Shown here: positions 17,563-25,448 of the stretch, piece by piece
How positions within the stretch are numbered: the first letter of the stretch is position 1
How the letters are laid out: each line of letters starts with the position of its first letter
Assembly: GCA_020861185.1 (NCBI GenBank)
Contig: JAJBSV010000006.1
Coordinates: 1 to 38,508, forward strand
Source: Ruminococcus sp.
Lineage (GTDB): Bacteria > Bacillota > Clostridia > Oscillospirales > Ruminococcaceae
Direction: 5' to 3'
DNA length: 38,508 bases
The notes under the pieces: model-generated
Told to the model about the DNA's origin: nothing
Databases searched by the model: none
The model's input: only the letters and a program-made list of their open reading frames with translations
Position numbers and translations under genes: made by a program

Positions 17563-18921
17563 TTATCTTCTCTTGGAAGCTACGACTGCGAAGCCTGCGA
17601 TTGCCATAGGAACGAGTGCGAGGACAACACCGGTAGTCGGGTTGGTCTCAGTTACTTCCTCAGCATCGGTGTCGTCAACGTCGAGCTCGTCATCTTCGGT
17701 CTCAGTGTTGGTGTCCTCAGTGGGCTCATCAACATTGACGGTTTCAGTTACGACTGTTCCGACAGGAATGAGAACCTGAATGCTGGTGATATTGTAAGAA
17801 GCAGAAGTGTTGGAGATGAGTACATAAGAGCTCAAATTAGCAAGACCTGCATCAGACAAAGCCGCATATACGGTTGCTGCGTCATAAGTCACTACAGTAC
17901 CGTTATCGGAAACGTAAGGTACCAAATTCTTGTCCGGCTCATCATCAGTTGTAGTTCCGGCGGTAGAAAGCTGAACATAGCTACTGTCGTCCTTGCCAAG
18001 CATAAACTTGTCATATCCACCATCAGCATAAGAAGTAACAGTCTCGGTGTCTCTTGTTACCTGAAGAATAGCGCCCTCAGTATTCAAAGCCGCCGCAAGA
18101 GTGGAATCACCGATAGTGACCTTGTTCCAGTTGCCGGAAGCAATAGCCGTATCATATACGAACGCCTCTACATACTCAACGCCGTCGATGGTAATAACTT
18201 CGGACTCAGTCTCGCCACCTATATATTCACCACAAACAGTGCAATATCCGTTAGCATCAACTTCGTGAGGATAGTTCAAAAGATAAACTTTGCCGTTCAT
18301 GTTAAGAAGCAGACCGTGGTACTCTTCATTGACGTAGATGACCCCAGCAACTGCTGTAGTTGTATCGTCGTCATCATCGTCATCATCATCATCGTCGTCA
18401 TCATCGTCGTCATCATCGTCGTCATCTTCAACAGGAACAAGAACTCGAACAGTATTAAGAGTTACATTACTGCTACCCTGAACGTAGATTCCGTACAATG
18501 TGCAATCCGAAGTCAGTCCACCAGCAGTAAGCAAGTCAGAAACAGAAACAACAATTTCAGTCGTGCCATTCATAGCGTTAGCCTGAACACCAGTACTGTT
18601 CCAATTTGTGCGATCCATTATAGCCACACCGTACCAACTATAGTCAGTATCACATGAAACGAGAAGTTGTACAACTGCACCATCTACGCTGAGCGCCTTA
18701 GAAACAGCAGCTGTCTTTGCATCTGCCGCAGTGTCACCACCCCAAGTATATGCCAAATAAGTAACTCCGCCGCTCACTAGTGTAGCTCCTACGGTCTCTT
18801 CAGCGACAACAGTATACTCGGTGCCGTCAATCGTCACCGTACTATCTGCCATAACACCCATCGGTAACAGTGACACAACCATCAGTGCGCTAATCATAAC
18901 GCATAACAGTTTTTTAAGCAT
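17563..18921 (-). CDS. Secreted surface protein with poly-Asp linker and NPTTG-type anchor
   Basis: A 452-residue exported protein from ATG 18921 (GAGGAGG upstream). Order: signal peptide (1 to about 26, ending GVMA); a first beta-rich domain (about 28-163, ending NTVRVLVPV); Glu165 followed by 21 consecutive Asp (166-186); and a CTVCGEY segment. A second, related domain follows (starting ITIDGVEY, ending SIQVLIPVG), then an acidic Thr/Glu/Asp linker and NPTTG, a hydrophobic helix and KRR at the end. The two beta domains share their opening (TIDGxEY) and closing strands, suggesting an internal duplication, perhaps carbohydrate binding. NPTTG plus helix plus basic tail resembles a sortase signal. 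Ligand unknown. Confidence 0.75.
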   Translation of the reverse strand: MLKKLLCVMISALMVVSLLPMGVMADSTVTIDGTEYTVVAEETVGATLVSGGVTYLAYTWGGDTAADAKTAAVSKALSVDGAVVQLLVSCDTDYSWYGVAIMDRTNWNSTGVQANAMNGTTEIVVSVSDLLTAGGLTSDCTLYGIYVQGSSNVTLNTVRVLVPVEDDDDDDDDDDDDDDDDDDDDDTTTAVAGVIYVNEEYHGLLLNMNGKVYLLNYPHEVDANGYCTVCGEYIGGETESEVITIDGVEYVEAFVYDTAIASGNWNKVTIGDSTLAAALNTEGAILQVTRDTETVTSYADGGYDKFMLGKDDSSYVQLSTAGTTTDDEPDKNLVPYVSDNGTVVTYDAATVYAALSDAGLANLSSYVLISNTSASYNITSIQVLIPVGTVVTETVNVDEPTEDTNTETEDDELDVDDTDAEEVTETNPTTGVVLALVPMAIAGFAVVASKRR

Positions 18922-19093
18922 AAAAATTTCCTCCTCAAAAATGTCTTTTCGACCGTCCAAGGAGGATTAAATATAGAAAAAGCCTCCAAAGCACGAATCG
19001 TGTCCGGAGGTTGTAATTGGGCGCCCAAAAACGAGTACCCCCCCGCTGAGTTTTCACTCAGTTAGAAACGCAGAATATTTGCGTCCTAAATAC
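18922..19093 (-). promoter_or_regulatory. Structured 5' leader RNA with terminator and ribosome-site hairpin
   Basis: The transcript begins near 19093. Read on the minus strand it forms an ACGCA/TGCGT stem, a perfect CTGAGT-GAAA-ACTCAG stem-loop and a GC-rich GGGGGGG...GGGCGCCC section. A rho-independent-type terminator follows (19012-18977: CCTCC/GGAGG plus CACGA/TCGTG, then TTTTT). Finally TCCTCCTT (18960-18967) can pair with the ribosome site GAGGAGGA (18929-18936). Terminator plus sequestering hairpin is the layout of a riboswitch or attenuator. I could not match it to a known class. Confidence 0.55.
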
Positions 19094-19099
19094 GTTTAT

Positions 19100-19128
19100 A
19101 TAGTAGCATTTTTTGACCCGAATTGCAA
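19100..19128 (-). promoter_or_regulatory. Promoter of the surface protein gene
   Basis: Minus strand TTGCAA (19123-19128), 17-nt spacer, TACTAT (19100-19105). It puts the transcription start near 19093 and yields a leader of about 170 nt. Confidence 0.65.
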
Positions 19129-19152
19129 GAGGAAATTCATACACTTTTTCGA

Positions 19153-19203
19153 TTTGTTGAAACTGCACAAAATTTGGGGAGGGATTTGTGCAGTTTCAAC
19201 AAA
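19153..19203. repeat. Perfect 19-bp inverted repeat after the dehydrogenase gene
   Basis: TTTGTTGAAACTGCACAAA (19153-19171) pairs base for base with 19185-19203 around a 13-nt loop. It lies 12 bp beyond the dehydrogenase stop and overlaps no gene. It may terminate transcription, but lacks a T run on the minus strand. Confidence 0.75.
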
Positions 19204-19215
19204 GTAAATCATTTC

Positions 19216-19962
19216 TCAATACGGACTATCAAACTCCGCCTCGGCTTTTCTGACAGCTTCCTCAAGGGTCATGCCGGCGAAGTTCTGGGCGCCGAGGTAT
19301 CTGCCTGACTTCTTGTCGTCGACAAACACGCCGACAACCGCACCGGGGATGGCGCTTTCGGGGGCGTTCGGGGCATGATGTCCGCCAAGATCGGTGCGGC
19401 ACCAGCCGGGGTCGGTGAGATTAATCATGACGTCGGTGCCGTTGAGCTTCGAGCCGAGGTCAATCGTGACCTTGTCAAGAGCCGCCTTGCTTGCGGAATA
19501 GCCTGCCTGCTCCGGCTCGAGACGGATGCCGCTCGTAGTGTTGAGGATGCGCCCGAAGCCGCACTCTATCATCTTCGGGAGGAAGTGATAGCAAATCATA
19601 ATCGGCGAAACGGTGTTGATAAGAAAGCTTTCGGTATAGTCGGACACCGGCGTTTTATAATAGTCGGTTCTGTAGGCAATCTGGAGCCCTGCGTTGTTGA
19701 GAATCAGGTCGACCGGCGTGCCGCGCCCGTCGATTTCACGGAGCATTGCCTCGACCTCCTCCGGCTTTGAAAACTCCGCCGAGACGGCATAAGCCTCCAC
19801 TCCGAGAGCCCTGACTTCGGAAAGTAGGCTTTCTGTGTGCTCCGGCTTCCTGCTGTGAAGAATAAGGTTACAACCCTGCTCGGCCAAGAACAGCGACACA
19901 AGCCTGCCGATTCCCCTGCTCGAACCGGTCACAAGCGCCCAACGATTTTTAACGTTTACCAT
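19216..19962 (-). CDS. Short-chain dehydrogenase/reductase
   Basis: A 248-residue NAD(P)-dependent oxidoreductase of the classical SDR family. The Rossmann cofactor motif TGSSRGIG is at 12-19 and NNAG at 89-92. The catalytic Ser144, Tyr155 and Lys159 are in place (YSASK), and the C-terminal half ends in a substrate-binding region. ATG 19962 is chosen because GGGAG precedes it by 7 nt; the much longer upstream frame passes through the promoter and a palindromic repeat and is not real. It is a single-gene unit. The substrate cannot be told from sequence; the fold is common for sugar, steroid-like or fatty-acyl substrates. Confidence 0.92.
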   Translation of the reverse strand: MVNVKNRWALVTGSSRGIGRLVSLFLAEQGCNLILHSRKPEHTESLLSEVRALGVEAYAVSAEFSKPEEVEAMLREIDGRGTPVDLILNNAGLQIAYRTDYYKTPVSDYTESFLINTVSPIMICYHFLPKMIECGFGRILNTTSGIRLEPEQAGYSASKAALDKVTIDLGSKLNGTDVMINLTDPGWCRTDLGGHHAPNAPESAIPGAVVGVFVDDKKSGRYLGAQNFAGMTLEEAVRKAEAEFDSPY

Positions 19963-20014
19963 GTGAGTTCTCCCTTCTGACGGAAAAGTGTAGAAACGTA
20001 TTGTTGATAGATTC

Positions 20015-20043
20015 AGTATAGCATATTTGGGCGGCGGGTGCAA
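20015..20043 (-). promoter_or_regulatory. Promoter of the dehydrogenase gene
   Basis: Minus strand TTGCAC (20038-20043), 17-nt spacer ending TGC, TATACT (20015-20020), with an extended -10. Confidence 0.7.
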
Positions 20044-20052
20044 GAGTTGAAC

Positions 20053-20071
20053 GGGCGGATAATATCCGCCC
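20053..20071. repeat. Intergenic palindromic repeat, copy 2
   Basis: GGGCGGATAATATCCGCCC, matching the palindrome at 14285-14303 except at the centre. It lies between the divergent dehydrogenase and aldolase promoters. Confidence 0.65.
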
Positions 20072-20091
20072 CCACAATTTAAAATTACCCA

Positions 20092-20120
20092 TTGCAAACT
20101 CATTCGAAATAGTGTATAAT
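20092..20120 (+). promoter_or_regulatory. Promoter of fba
   Basis: TTGCAA (20092-20097), 17-nt spacer, TATAAT (20115-20120). The leader contains a short GGCAAA/TTTGCC hairpin near 20143-20155. Confidence 0.75.
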
Positions 20121-20182
20121 GGTACTCGTAAGTTCTATGCAAGGCAAAATTTGCCCTGCTACTATAAACGGAGGTAATAATA

Positions 20183-21046
20183 ATGCTCGTATCTGCAAAG
20201 GACATGCTGAACAAGGCTCGCGACGGTCATTACGGCGTCGGTCAGTTCAACATCAACAATCTTGAATGGACAAAGGCTGTACTCCAGACGGCTGAGGAGC
20301 TCAAGGCTCCCGTTATTCTCGGTGTTTCCGAGGGTGCCGGAAAGTATATGTGCGGCTACACCACCATCGTCGGAATGGTAAAGGGAATGATTAACGAACT
20401 CGGAATCACCGTTCCGGTCGCTCTTCACCTCGATCACGGTACTTTTGAAGGCGCAAAGAAGTGCATCAATGCCGGATTCAGCTCTATCATGTTCGACGGC
20501 TCGCACTACCCCATCGAAGAGAACATCAAGCTCACCACCGCTCTCGTCAACACCTGCGATATCTTGGGGATTTCCCTCGAGGCTGAGGTTGGTGCTATCG
20601 GCGGCGAAGAGGACGGCGTCGTTGCCGCAGGCGAATGCGCTGACCCCGCAGAGTGCAAGATGATTGCAGACCTCGGCGTTACAATGCTCGCCGCCGGCAT
20701 CGGCAACATCCACGGCAAGTATCCCGAGAACTGGCCCGGACTTTCCTTCTCCACTCTTGAATCCATCAAGGCGGCTGTCGGCGACATGCCTTTGGTTCTT
20801 CACGGCGGCACCGGAATCCCGGCTGAGCAGGTCAAGAAAGCTATTTCCCTCGGCGTTGCAAAGATCAACGTAAACACCGAGTGCCAGATTGCATTCACCG
20901 CTAAGGTCCGTGAGTACATCGAAGAAGGCAAGGATCTCACCGGCAAGGGCTTCGACCCGAGAAAGGTTCTGGCTCCCGGCGTAGAGGCAATCAAGGACAC
21001 CGTCAGAGAAAAGATGGACATGTTCGGTTGCATCGGCAAGGCTTGA
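20183..21046 (+). CDS. fba: Class II fructose-1,6-bisphosphate aldolase
   Basis: A 287-residue zinc-dependent aldolase cleaving fructose 1,6-bisphosphate to dihydroxyacetone phosphate and glyceraldehyde 3-phosphate in glycolysis. The LHLDHG motif gives catalytic Asp84 and zinc ligand His85. The other expected zinc ligands are His178 (IHGKYPENWPGL) and His207 (LHGGTG). The phosphate-binding KINVNTE segment is also present. GGAGG lies 8-9 nt before the ATG. It is monocistronic with its own promoter and terminator. The shorter Gat/Kba members are the main alternative, but the sequence is that of Firmicutes Fba. Confidence 0.96.
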   Translation: MLVSAKDMLNKARDGHYGVGQFNINNLEWTKAVLQTAEELKAPVILGVSEGAGKYMCGYTTIVGMVKGMINELGITVPVALHLDHGTFEGAKKCINAGFSSIMFDGSHYPIEENIKLTTALVNTCDILGISLEAEVGAIGGEEDGVVAAGECADPAECKMIADLGVTMLAAGIGNIHGKYPENWPGLSFSTLESIKAAVGDMPLVLHGGTGIPAEQVKKAISLGVAKINVNTECQIAFTAKVREYIEEGKDLTGKGFDPRKVLAPGVEAIKDTVREKMDMFGCIGKA

Positions 21047-21068
21047 TAATCCGTTTCACAGAAAAAAT

Positions 21069-21100
21069 ACCGATTTGGAATTTCCAAACCGGTTATTTTT
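21069..21100. terminator. Terminator of fba, shared with the convergent SGNH operon
   Basis: ACCGATTTGG (21069-21078) pairs with CCAAACCGGT (21084-21093), followed by a T run on the plus strand and an A run on the left. Confidence 0.8.
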
Positions 21101-21106
21101 TTATCC

Positions 21107-22375
21107 TTATTCCGCCGCCAAAATTTCTTTCAGGAATTCATACGCTGTCTCGCCCATTTCGGCGTAGCCGGCGTCGTTCGGGTGGAGATAGTCGTTCCAG
21201 ACGGAGACGTAGTCGTCAAGAAGCTTCGAGGTGTTGTCGGGGTCTTGGAGTGCAAGGTCAAAGTCGATATAGCCGTCGAACTTCGACTTGCTCGAGCGGA
21301 TATATTCGTTCAGGGCAACCCTCGTCTCGTCGTGGAGCTCACTATAGTAAGAGCTTCCCTCAATCGGAGTTAAAGTTCCCGCATAAATCAGGATATCGTT
21401 CTCGTGGCAGAGCTCAATCAGCTCTTCATAGGCGTCGATAATGCTTTCCGAAAGATCTTCCGACTCATATCCGATATCGTTGATGCCGATGAGGAGGATG
21501 CAATATCTCTCACCTGTCGTATCAGCCAAAACGTCGATAACGTCACGCTGGAATCTGTCGACAAGTGCGTCGCCCAAACCGCCGAAGACCGCGTTGCCGC
21601 CGATGCCCTTGTTGACAACCGCAACGTTTCCGACGCTGTCGTCAGCCGCTAAGAGCTCCATAAGCGTGTCGGGATAGCGGCAGTAACCGTTCTGGGTCGA
21701 GCTTGCACCGTCGGTGATGGAGTCGCCGATGCAGACAACCGTCTTGGTGCCCGATTCAGCCCAGGTCTCGACGCTCTCGATATAGTATGTCGAAGTCATA
21801 ACGGATGCACCAGTGAGGGTCTCGTCCGAAACATGGTCGCCCTCGACAATCCATGTCGAGCATCTTGCCGCAGTGTGGCAGGTGATTGTTCCGCCGACAT
21901 AGGCGCCGAACTTGATGGTGATTGCGAGGCAGTCGAGCGCTTCGAAGCTGAAATCGACTTCATCCGAAACTATCTTCTCCCCGCCCGAAAGGTCGACGCT
22001 CTCGGAACCGCCGTTAAAGGTGATGACGGTGTCGGTCGAGGTGTCGATGGTCGAAGATGAGCTGTCGACGAGATGAGCGATATGAACAGATTCGATATTG
22101 AGCGGAATGTCGCCGTACTCGTTCGAAAGGGTGATTCTTATCTTGTCGCCGCCGATGGAAACTCTGACCTGCTGGCGGGCTGTGTTCTGCTTGAGCGAGG
22201 GGCTTGTCGGTGTTTCGTCAACGCTCGCCGTGAGCATTGCGGTTCCCCATGTGGTGAACCAACCGTCAGCTTCGACGATGTCGGCGCCGACTTCCTTGCC
22301 GCAGGACGTTGCCCCGATAAGAAGCATCGCCGCTAAGATAAGGCTTATGAGCCTTTTTGCTATGGATTTGAACAT
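21107..22375 (-). CDS. SGNH/GDSL hydrolase lipoprotein 1
   Basis: A 422-residue secreted esterase-like lipoprotein. The lipobox IGATSC puts the lipid-modified Cys at 25. Residues about 35-205 form an N-terminal beta-sandwich, followed by the SGNH hydrolase domain: Ser219 in GDSITDG, Gly260-Asn261 in GIGGN, Asn299 in GIND, and the catalytic dyad Asp395-x-x-His398 (DYLHPND). All four conserved blocks are intact. It overlaps the upstream gene signals: AAAGGAG sits on the stop codon of lipoprotein 2, so the pair is co-translated. Family members remove acetyl or acyl groups from polysaccharides; the substrate here is unknown. Confidence 0.9.
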   Translation of the reverse strand: MFKSIAKRLISLILAAMLLIGATSCGKEVGADIVEADGWFTTWGTAMLTASVDETPTSPSLKQNTARQQVRVSIGGDKIRITLSNEYGDIPLNIESVHIAHLVDSSSSTIDTSTDTVITFNGGSESVDLSGGEKIVSDEVDFSFEALDCLAITIKFGAYVGGTITCHTAARCSTWIVEGDHVSDETLTGASVMTSTYYIESVETWAESGTKTVVCIGDSITDGASSTQNGYCRYPDTLMELLAADDSVGNVAVVNKGIGGNAVFGGLGDALVDRFQRDVIDVLADTTGERYCILLIGINDIGYESEDLSESIIDAYEELIELCHENDILIYAGTLTPIEGSSYYSELHDETRVALNEYIRSSKSKFDGYIDFDLALQDPDNTSKLLDDYVSVWNDYLHPNDAGYAEMGETAYEFLKEILAAE

Positions 22376-22388
22376 TTATAAAACTCCT

Positions 22389-23693
22389 TTACGAAATAAA
22401 GTCCTTGAGATAATTATAAACTGTGGTTCCGACATAGGCGTAGCCGTCGTGGTTGAAGTGGAGATAGTCGTTCCAGACGGAGACATAGCTTGAATCCATC
22501 TTTGAGGAATCTTCTTCCGAAGCAACCGCCGAGGACAAATCAATATAACCGTCGAATGCGGAATCCTCAGACATGATATACTCGTTCACCTCGAGACGAA
22601 TCTGCTCGTGGAGCTCGGAATAATATGTATTGCCGTTGAAGGGAGTGATGGTGCAACCGATGACGGTAATCCCCGCCTCGTGGCACTGCTCGACAAGGCT
22701 CTCATAGCCTGCGATAATATCCTCCGAAATATCCGAGGTCGCCGCTCCGATGTCGTTTACGCCCATGAACACGATGCAATACTTGACGCCTTCAATGTCG
22801 AGGATATCTCTTTCAAGTCTGCCCATGCCGGTAGAGTTGTCGGTGGTGCCGAGGAACATCGTTCCTCCGACGCCCATGTTGATGACGGAATAGGTGTTAA
22901 GTTCACTGTCAGCCTGCAAAAGCTCCATGAGTGTATCGGTATATCTTGCGAATGAGTTGTCCGTGATGCTTGCGCCGTCGGTGAGGGAGTCGCCAAGGCA
23001 TACGATTGCCGAGCAGTCCGGGTCAGCCATCACATCCATAACCGCAAGGAAGTACCACATCGAATAGGTCGAGGCTTCCGACCAGTCATTATCTGTTGCG
23101 TGAGAGCCGGTGATAATCCAGTTGGTACAACGGGACGCTCTGTGAAGGGTGATTGTCGAGGGCATGGAACTTATCTCCATAGAGACGGCGATGTCGTCAA
23201 GAGCGGAATAGCTGAACTCAATCGAATCCGTTACAATAGTCCCGCCTGCCGGCACTGTGATGGTCGTACTGCCCTCATAGGTGACAGCGACCGAGCTGTC
23301 GGTGTCGATTTCGTAGCTTGACGGGTCAAGGAGCATGGCAATTTCCATGCTGTCGATCACGAGATCAGTGCTTCCATACTCGTTCGAAAGCGTGAACCGA
23401 AGCTCGCTTCCCGATACAGAGGGTCTTATCTGCTGACGGATGGTGATTGTCTCGCCGCTTGTGGCTTCGCTCGGGATTGTGTCCGAAGACCAGACGGTCT
23501 GCATCGAGGTTCCCCAAGCCGCAAGCCAAGCCTCGGCTTCTGTTGTTTCTTCATTGATTTCTTCTGTTTCTGTCATATCTTCCTCTTCCTTTGTCACTTC
23601 GGTGTCGCTTTCGGTGCTCCCGCATGCTGTCAGCATTGTAAACGCCAGCACAAGAGCAATCAAACGGCACAGACGCCTGAATTTCTTAGTCAT
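22389..23693 (-). CDS. SGNH/GDSL hydrolase lipoprotein 2
   Basis: A 434-residue paralogue of the neighbours. The lipobox LTAC gives Cys24, followed by an acidic Glu/Thr-rich linker (about 26-55) that the others lack. The SGNH motifs are Ser236 (GDSLTDG), GVGGT in block II where the usual Asn is replaced by Thr278, Asn313 (GVND) and Asp409-x-x-His412 (DYLHFNHDG). The block II change weakens the oxyanion hole and may alter activity. ATG 23693 is preferred to a TTG at 23714 that overlaps the ribosome site AAAGGA. It is transcribed from its own promoter together with lipoprotein 1. Confidence 0.88.
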   Translation of the reverse strand: MTKKFRRLCRLIALVLAFTMLTACGSTESDTEVTKEEEDMTETEEINEETTEAEAWLAAWGTSMQTVWSSDTIPSEATSGETITIRQQIRPSVSGSELRFTLSNEYGSTDLVIDSMEIAMLLDPSSYEIDTDSSVAVTYEGSTTITVPAGGTIVTDSIEFSYSALDDIAVSMEISSMPSTITLHRASRCTNWIITGSHATDNDWSEASTYSMWYFLAVMDVMADPDCSAIVCLGDSLTDGASITDNSFARYTDTLMELLQADSELNTYSVINMGVGGTMFLGTTDNSTGMGRLERDILDIEGVKYCIVFMGVNDIGAATSDISEDIIAGYESLVEQCHEAGITVIGCTITPFNGNTYYSELHEQIRLEVNEYIMSEDSAFDGYIDLSSAVASEEDSSKMDSSYVSVWNDYLHFNHDGYAYVGTTVYNYLKDFIS

Positions 23694-23730
23694 AATATAA
23701 ACCGTTCCTTTCAAACGTTATGTAAAATAT

Positions 23731-23759
23731 ATTGTAGCACAAAAGCAGGGAAATGTAAA
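23731..23759 (-). promoter_or_regulatory. Promoter of SGNH lipoproteins 2 and 1
   Basis: Minus strand TTTACA (23754-23759), 17-nt spacer, TACAAT (23731-23736). Confidence 0.7.
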
Positions 23760-23774
23760 TATAGAATTAATAGC

Positions 23775-23800
23775 AAAACACCACACATTTCTGTGCGGTG
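23775..23800 (-). terminator. Terminator of SGNH lipoprotein 3
   Basis: CACCACACA (23779-23787) pairs with TGTGCGGTG (23792-23800), with TTTT on the minus strand. It separates lipoprotein 3 from the downstream pair. Confidence 0.7.
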
Positions 23801-23831
23801 CTTGCTCTTCAAATATCAGCCTCTGCTGTAA

Positions 23832-25079
23832 TCATGTTAGCGACCAGAAACTCAGCAGTGAGTTATAGGCTTCCTCCGCCATTCTCTCATATCCCGCATC
23901 TCCCGGGTGGAGATAGTCGGCGGTGGAGCCGTTGTATTCGTCCGCCATCTGGGCGGAATCCTCCTCACTCGCAATAGCGCCGCCGAAGTCGATCACTCCG
24001 TCAAAGCCGCTGTCTTCAGACATGAGATATTCATTCACGGCGGTTCTTATCTTTTCATGCAATTCCGAATAGTAGAAGTTGCCCTTGACAGGGGTCAATG
24101 TTCCGGCATAGACCTTGAGTCCTGCCGCGTGGCACTGGGAGATAATCTCCTTGTAGCACTCTATCATCTCGTCGGAAATGTCCGCCTGTGCGGTTCCGAC
24201 ATCGTTTATACCTATTAAAAGTATAACATACCTGACACCCGAAACCTTAAGAACGTCCCTCGTCAGGCGGTTCACAGCGGAATCGGAGCTCTCGCCGGTT
24301 ATCATGTTGCCCGAGATGCCCATATTGACGACGGAAATATTCTCAGTGAGGGGATTTGAATTGAGCATATATGCGAGCTGGTCGCACCAGGACTGATACT
24401 GGTTATAGGTCGAGCATGCGCCGTCGGTTATCGAGTCGCCGAGGCATACGACAGCCTTGGTTCCCGCCTCGCTCCAGACATCGAGCCTTGTTATATAGTA
24501 CCAACTGCTCATGACCTTGACCGCCGAAAAGCTTTCGTCCGAGACGCAGTTGCCCTCGGTAACCCATGTCGAGCGGTTGGAGAGCTTGTGGCAGGTGACG
24601 ACCCCGCCGGTATAATCGCCGAGCTTGATTGAAATCGCTATTTCTTCGAGGGCTTCAACATCGAAGCTGACGGCATCGCAGGTGACAGTCTCCCCTGCCT
24701 CGACGGTGACGCTTTCGGAGCCATTGAACGTCAGAACCGTATCGGTTGAGGTATCAATAGTATCGCTTCCCGAAGACTGAAGCTTGGCGATATGCACGCT
24801 TTCAAAGACGACGGGAATCGTGCCGTATTCATTCGAGAGAGTTATTGTGATGGTGTCGCCGGAAATGCTCGGGCGGATGACCTCACGGACGGTGTTGCCC
24901 TTGAGCCCCGGGTTCGAGGGGATAACGTCGACATCCGAAGCTTCGGGAGCCGCCGCCCACGCCGTTACCCAGCCGTCTTCATCGGGAAGGACAACCTCGG
25001 TTTCACCGCAAGCGGAAAACGTCGCCAGTACGACCACAAGACACACAATTACCGACAAAAATCTTCTTAGTTTACGCAC
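23832..25079 (-). CDS. SGNH/GDSL hydrolase lipoprotein 3
   Basis: A 415-residue lipoprotein, the third tandem paralogue. It starts at GTG 25079 with GGGAGG 7-8 nt before it. The lipobox FSAC gives Cys24; the beta-sandwich domain spans about 35-200. The hydrolase motifs are Ser216 (GDSITDG), Asn258 in GISGN, Asn292 (GIND) and Asp388-x-x-His391 (DYLHPGD). All are intact. It has its own promoter and terminator, so it can be regulated apart from lipoproteins 1 and 2. Three similar enzymes suggest related but different acylated glycans as substrates, for example dietary or host polysaccharides. Confidence 0.9.
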   Translation of the reverse strand: MRKLRRFLSVIVCLVVVLATFSACGETEVVLPDEDGWVTAWAAAPEASDVDVIPSNPGLKGNTVREVIRPSISGDTITITLSNEYGTIPVVFESVHIAKLQSSGSDTIDTSTDTVLTFNGSESVTVEAGETVTCDAVSFDVEALEEIAISIKLGDYTGGVVTCHKLSNRSTWVTEGNCVSDESFSAVKVMSSWYYITRLDVWSEAGTKAVVCLGDSITDGACSTYNQYQSWCDQLAYMLNSNPLTENISVVNMGISGNMITGESSDSAVNRLTRDVLKVSGVRYVILLIGINDVGTAQADISDEMIECYKEIISQCHAAGLKVYAGTLTPVKGNFYYSELHEKIRTAVNEYLMSEDSGFDGVIDFGGAIASEEDSAQMADEYNGSTADYLHPGDAGYERMAEEAYNSLLSFWSLT

Positions 25080-25111
25080 AAAAAGTCCTCCCTCGGGATA
25101 ATCATAAAAGA

Positions 25112-25140
25112 ATTATAACATTATTTTCGCCGAATGTAAA
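25112..25140 (-). promoter_or_regulatory. Promoter of SGNH lipoprotein 3
   Basis: Minus strand TTTACA (25135-25140), 17-nt spacer ending TGT, TATAAT (25112-25117). Confidence 0.75.
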
Positions 25141-25199
25141 GTGGAGCGACGAAGAAAAGTCGTGCTGAACATAAAGAAAAATTTTTTTGAAATTTGGGG

Positions 25200-25228
25200 T
25201 TGACAATTCGGTGCGACGGTGCTATAAT
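25200..25228 (+). promoter_or_regulatory. Promoter of tRNA-Leu(GAG)
   Basis: TTGACA (25200-25205), 17-nt spacer, TATAAT (25223-25228): full consensus, 31 bp before the tRNA. Confidence 0.85.
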
Positions 25229-25259
25229 GTAAAAGCTGTGTGAGACAGCTACAAAATAC

Positions 25260-25343
25260 GCGGCAGTGCTGGAATAGGCAGACAGGCACGTTTGAGGTGC
25301 GTGTGTCATAGACGTGTGGGTTCAAGTCCCACTTGCCGCACCA
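25260..25343 (+). tRNA. tRNA-Leu (anticodon GAG)
   Basis: An 84-nt class II tRNA: acceptor GCGGCAG/TTGCCGC, anticodon arm GCACGTTTGAGGTGC with GAG, variable arm, T arm GGGTTCAAGTCCC and encoded CCA. It is transcribed away from the other tRNA-Leu. As at 11 kb, a mobile-element remnant begins directly after its terminator. Confidence 0.95.
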
Positions 25344-25352
25344 AACCAAAAT

Positions 25353-25394
25353 AATCCGAACCTGTTTCCGATTGGTGGTGGGTTCGGATTTTTT
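25353..25394 (+). terminator. Terminator of tRNA-Leu(GAG)
   Basis: AATCCGAACC (25353-25362) pairs with GGTTCGGATT (25381-25390), followed by six T residues. Confidence 0.85.
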
Positions 25395-25411
25395 ACATAT
25401 TTTGAGTAGGG

Positions 25412-25448
25412 AACAGGCAAGGTAGTTTATGATGCTGCCTTGCCTGTT
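25412..25448. terminator. Hairpin at the end of the small element gene, copy 3
   Basis: AACAGGCAAGG (25412-25422) pairs with CCTTGCCTGTT (25438-25448). It overlaps the last codons of the small gene. Confidence 0.65.

Noticed and set aside
18364-18426. CRISPR or tandem direct repeat
   Set aside because: The repeat is a trinucleotide run coding for Asp; no repeat-spacer array was found anywhere in the window.
18922-19093. Assignment of the surface-gene leader as a cyclic di-GMP riboswitch
   Set aside because: GGACGCAAA and a GAAA-capped stem look similar at first, but the conserved GCCTCCGGCCTAA-type core and tetraloop receptor arrangement are not present.
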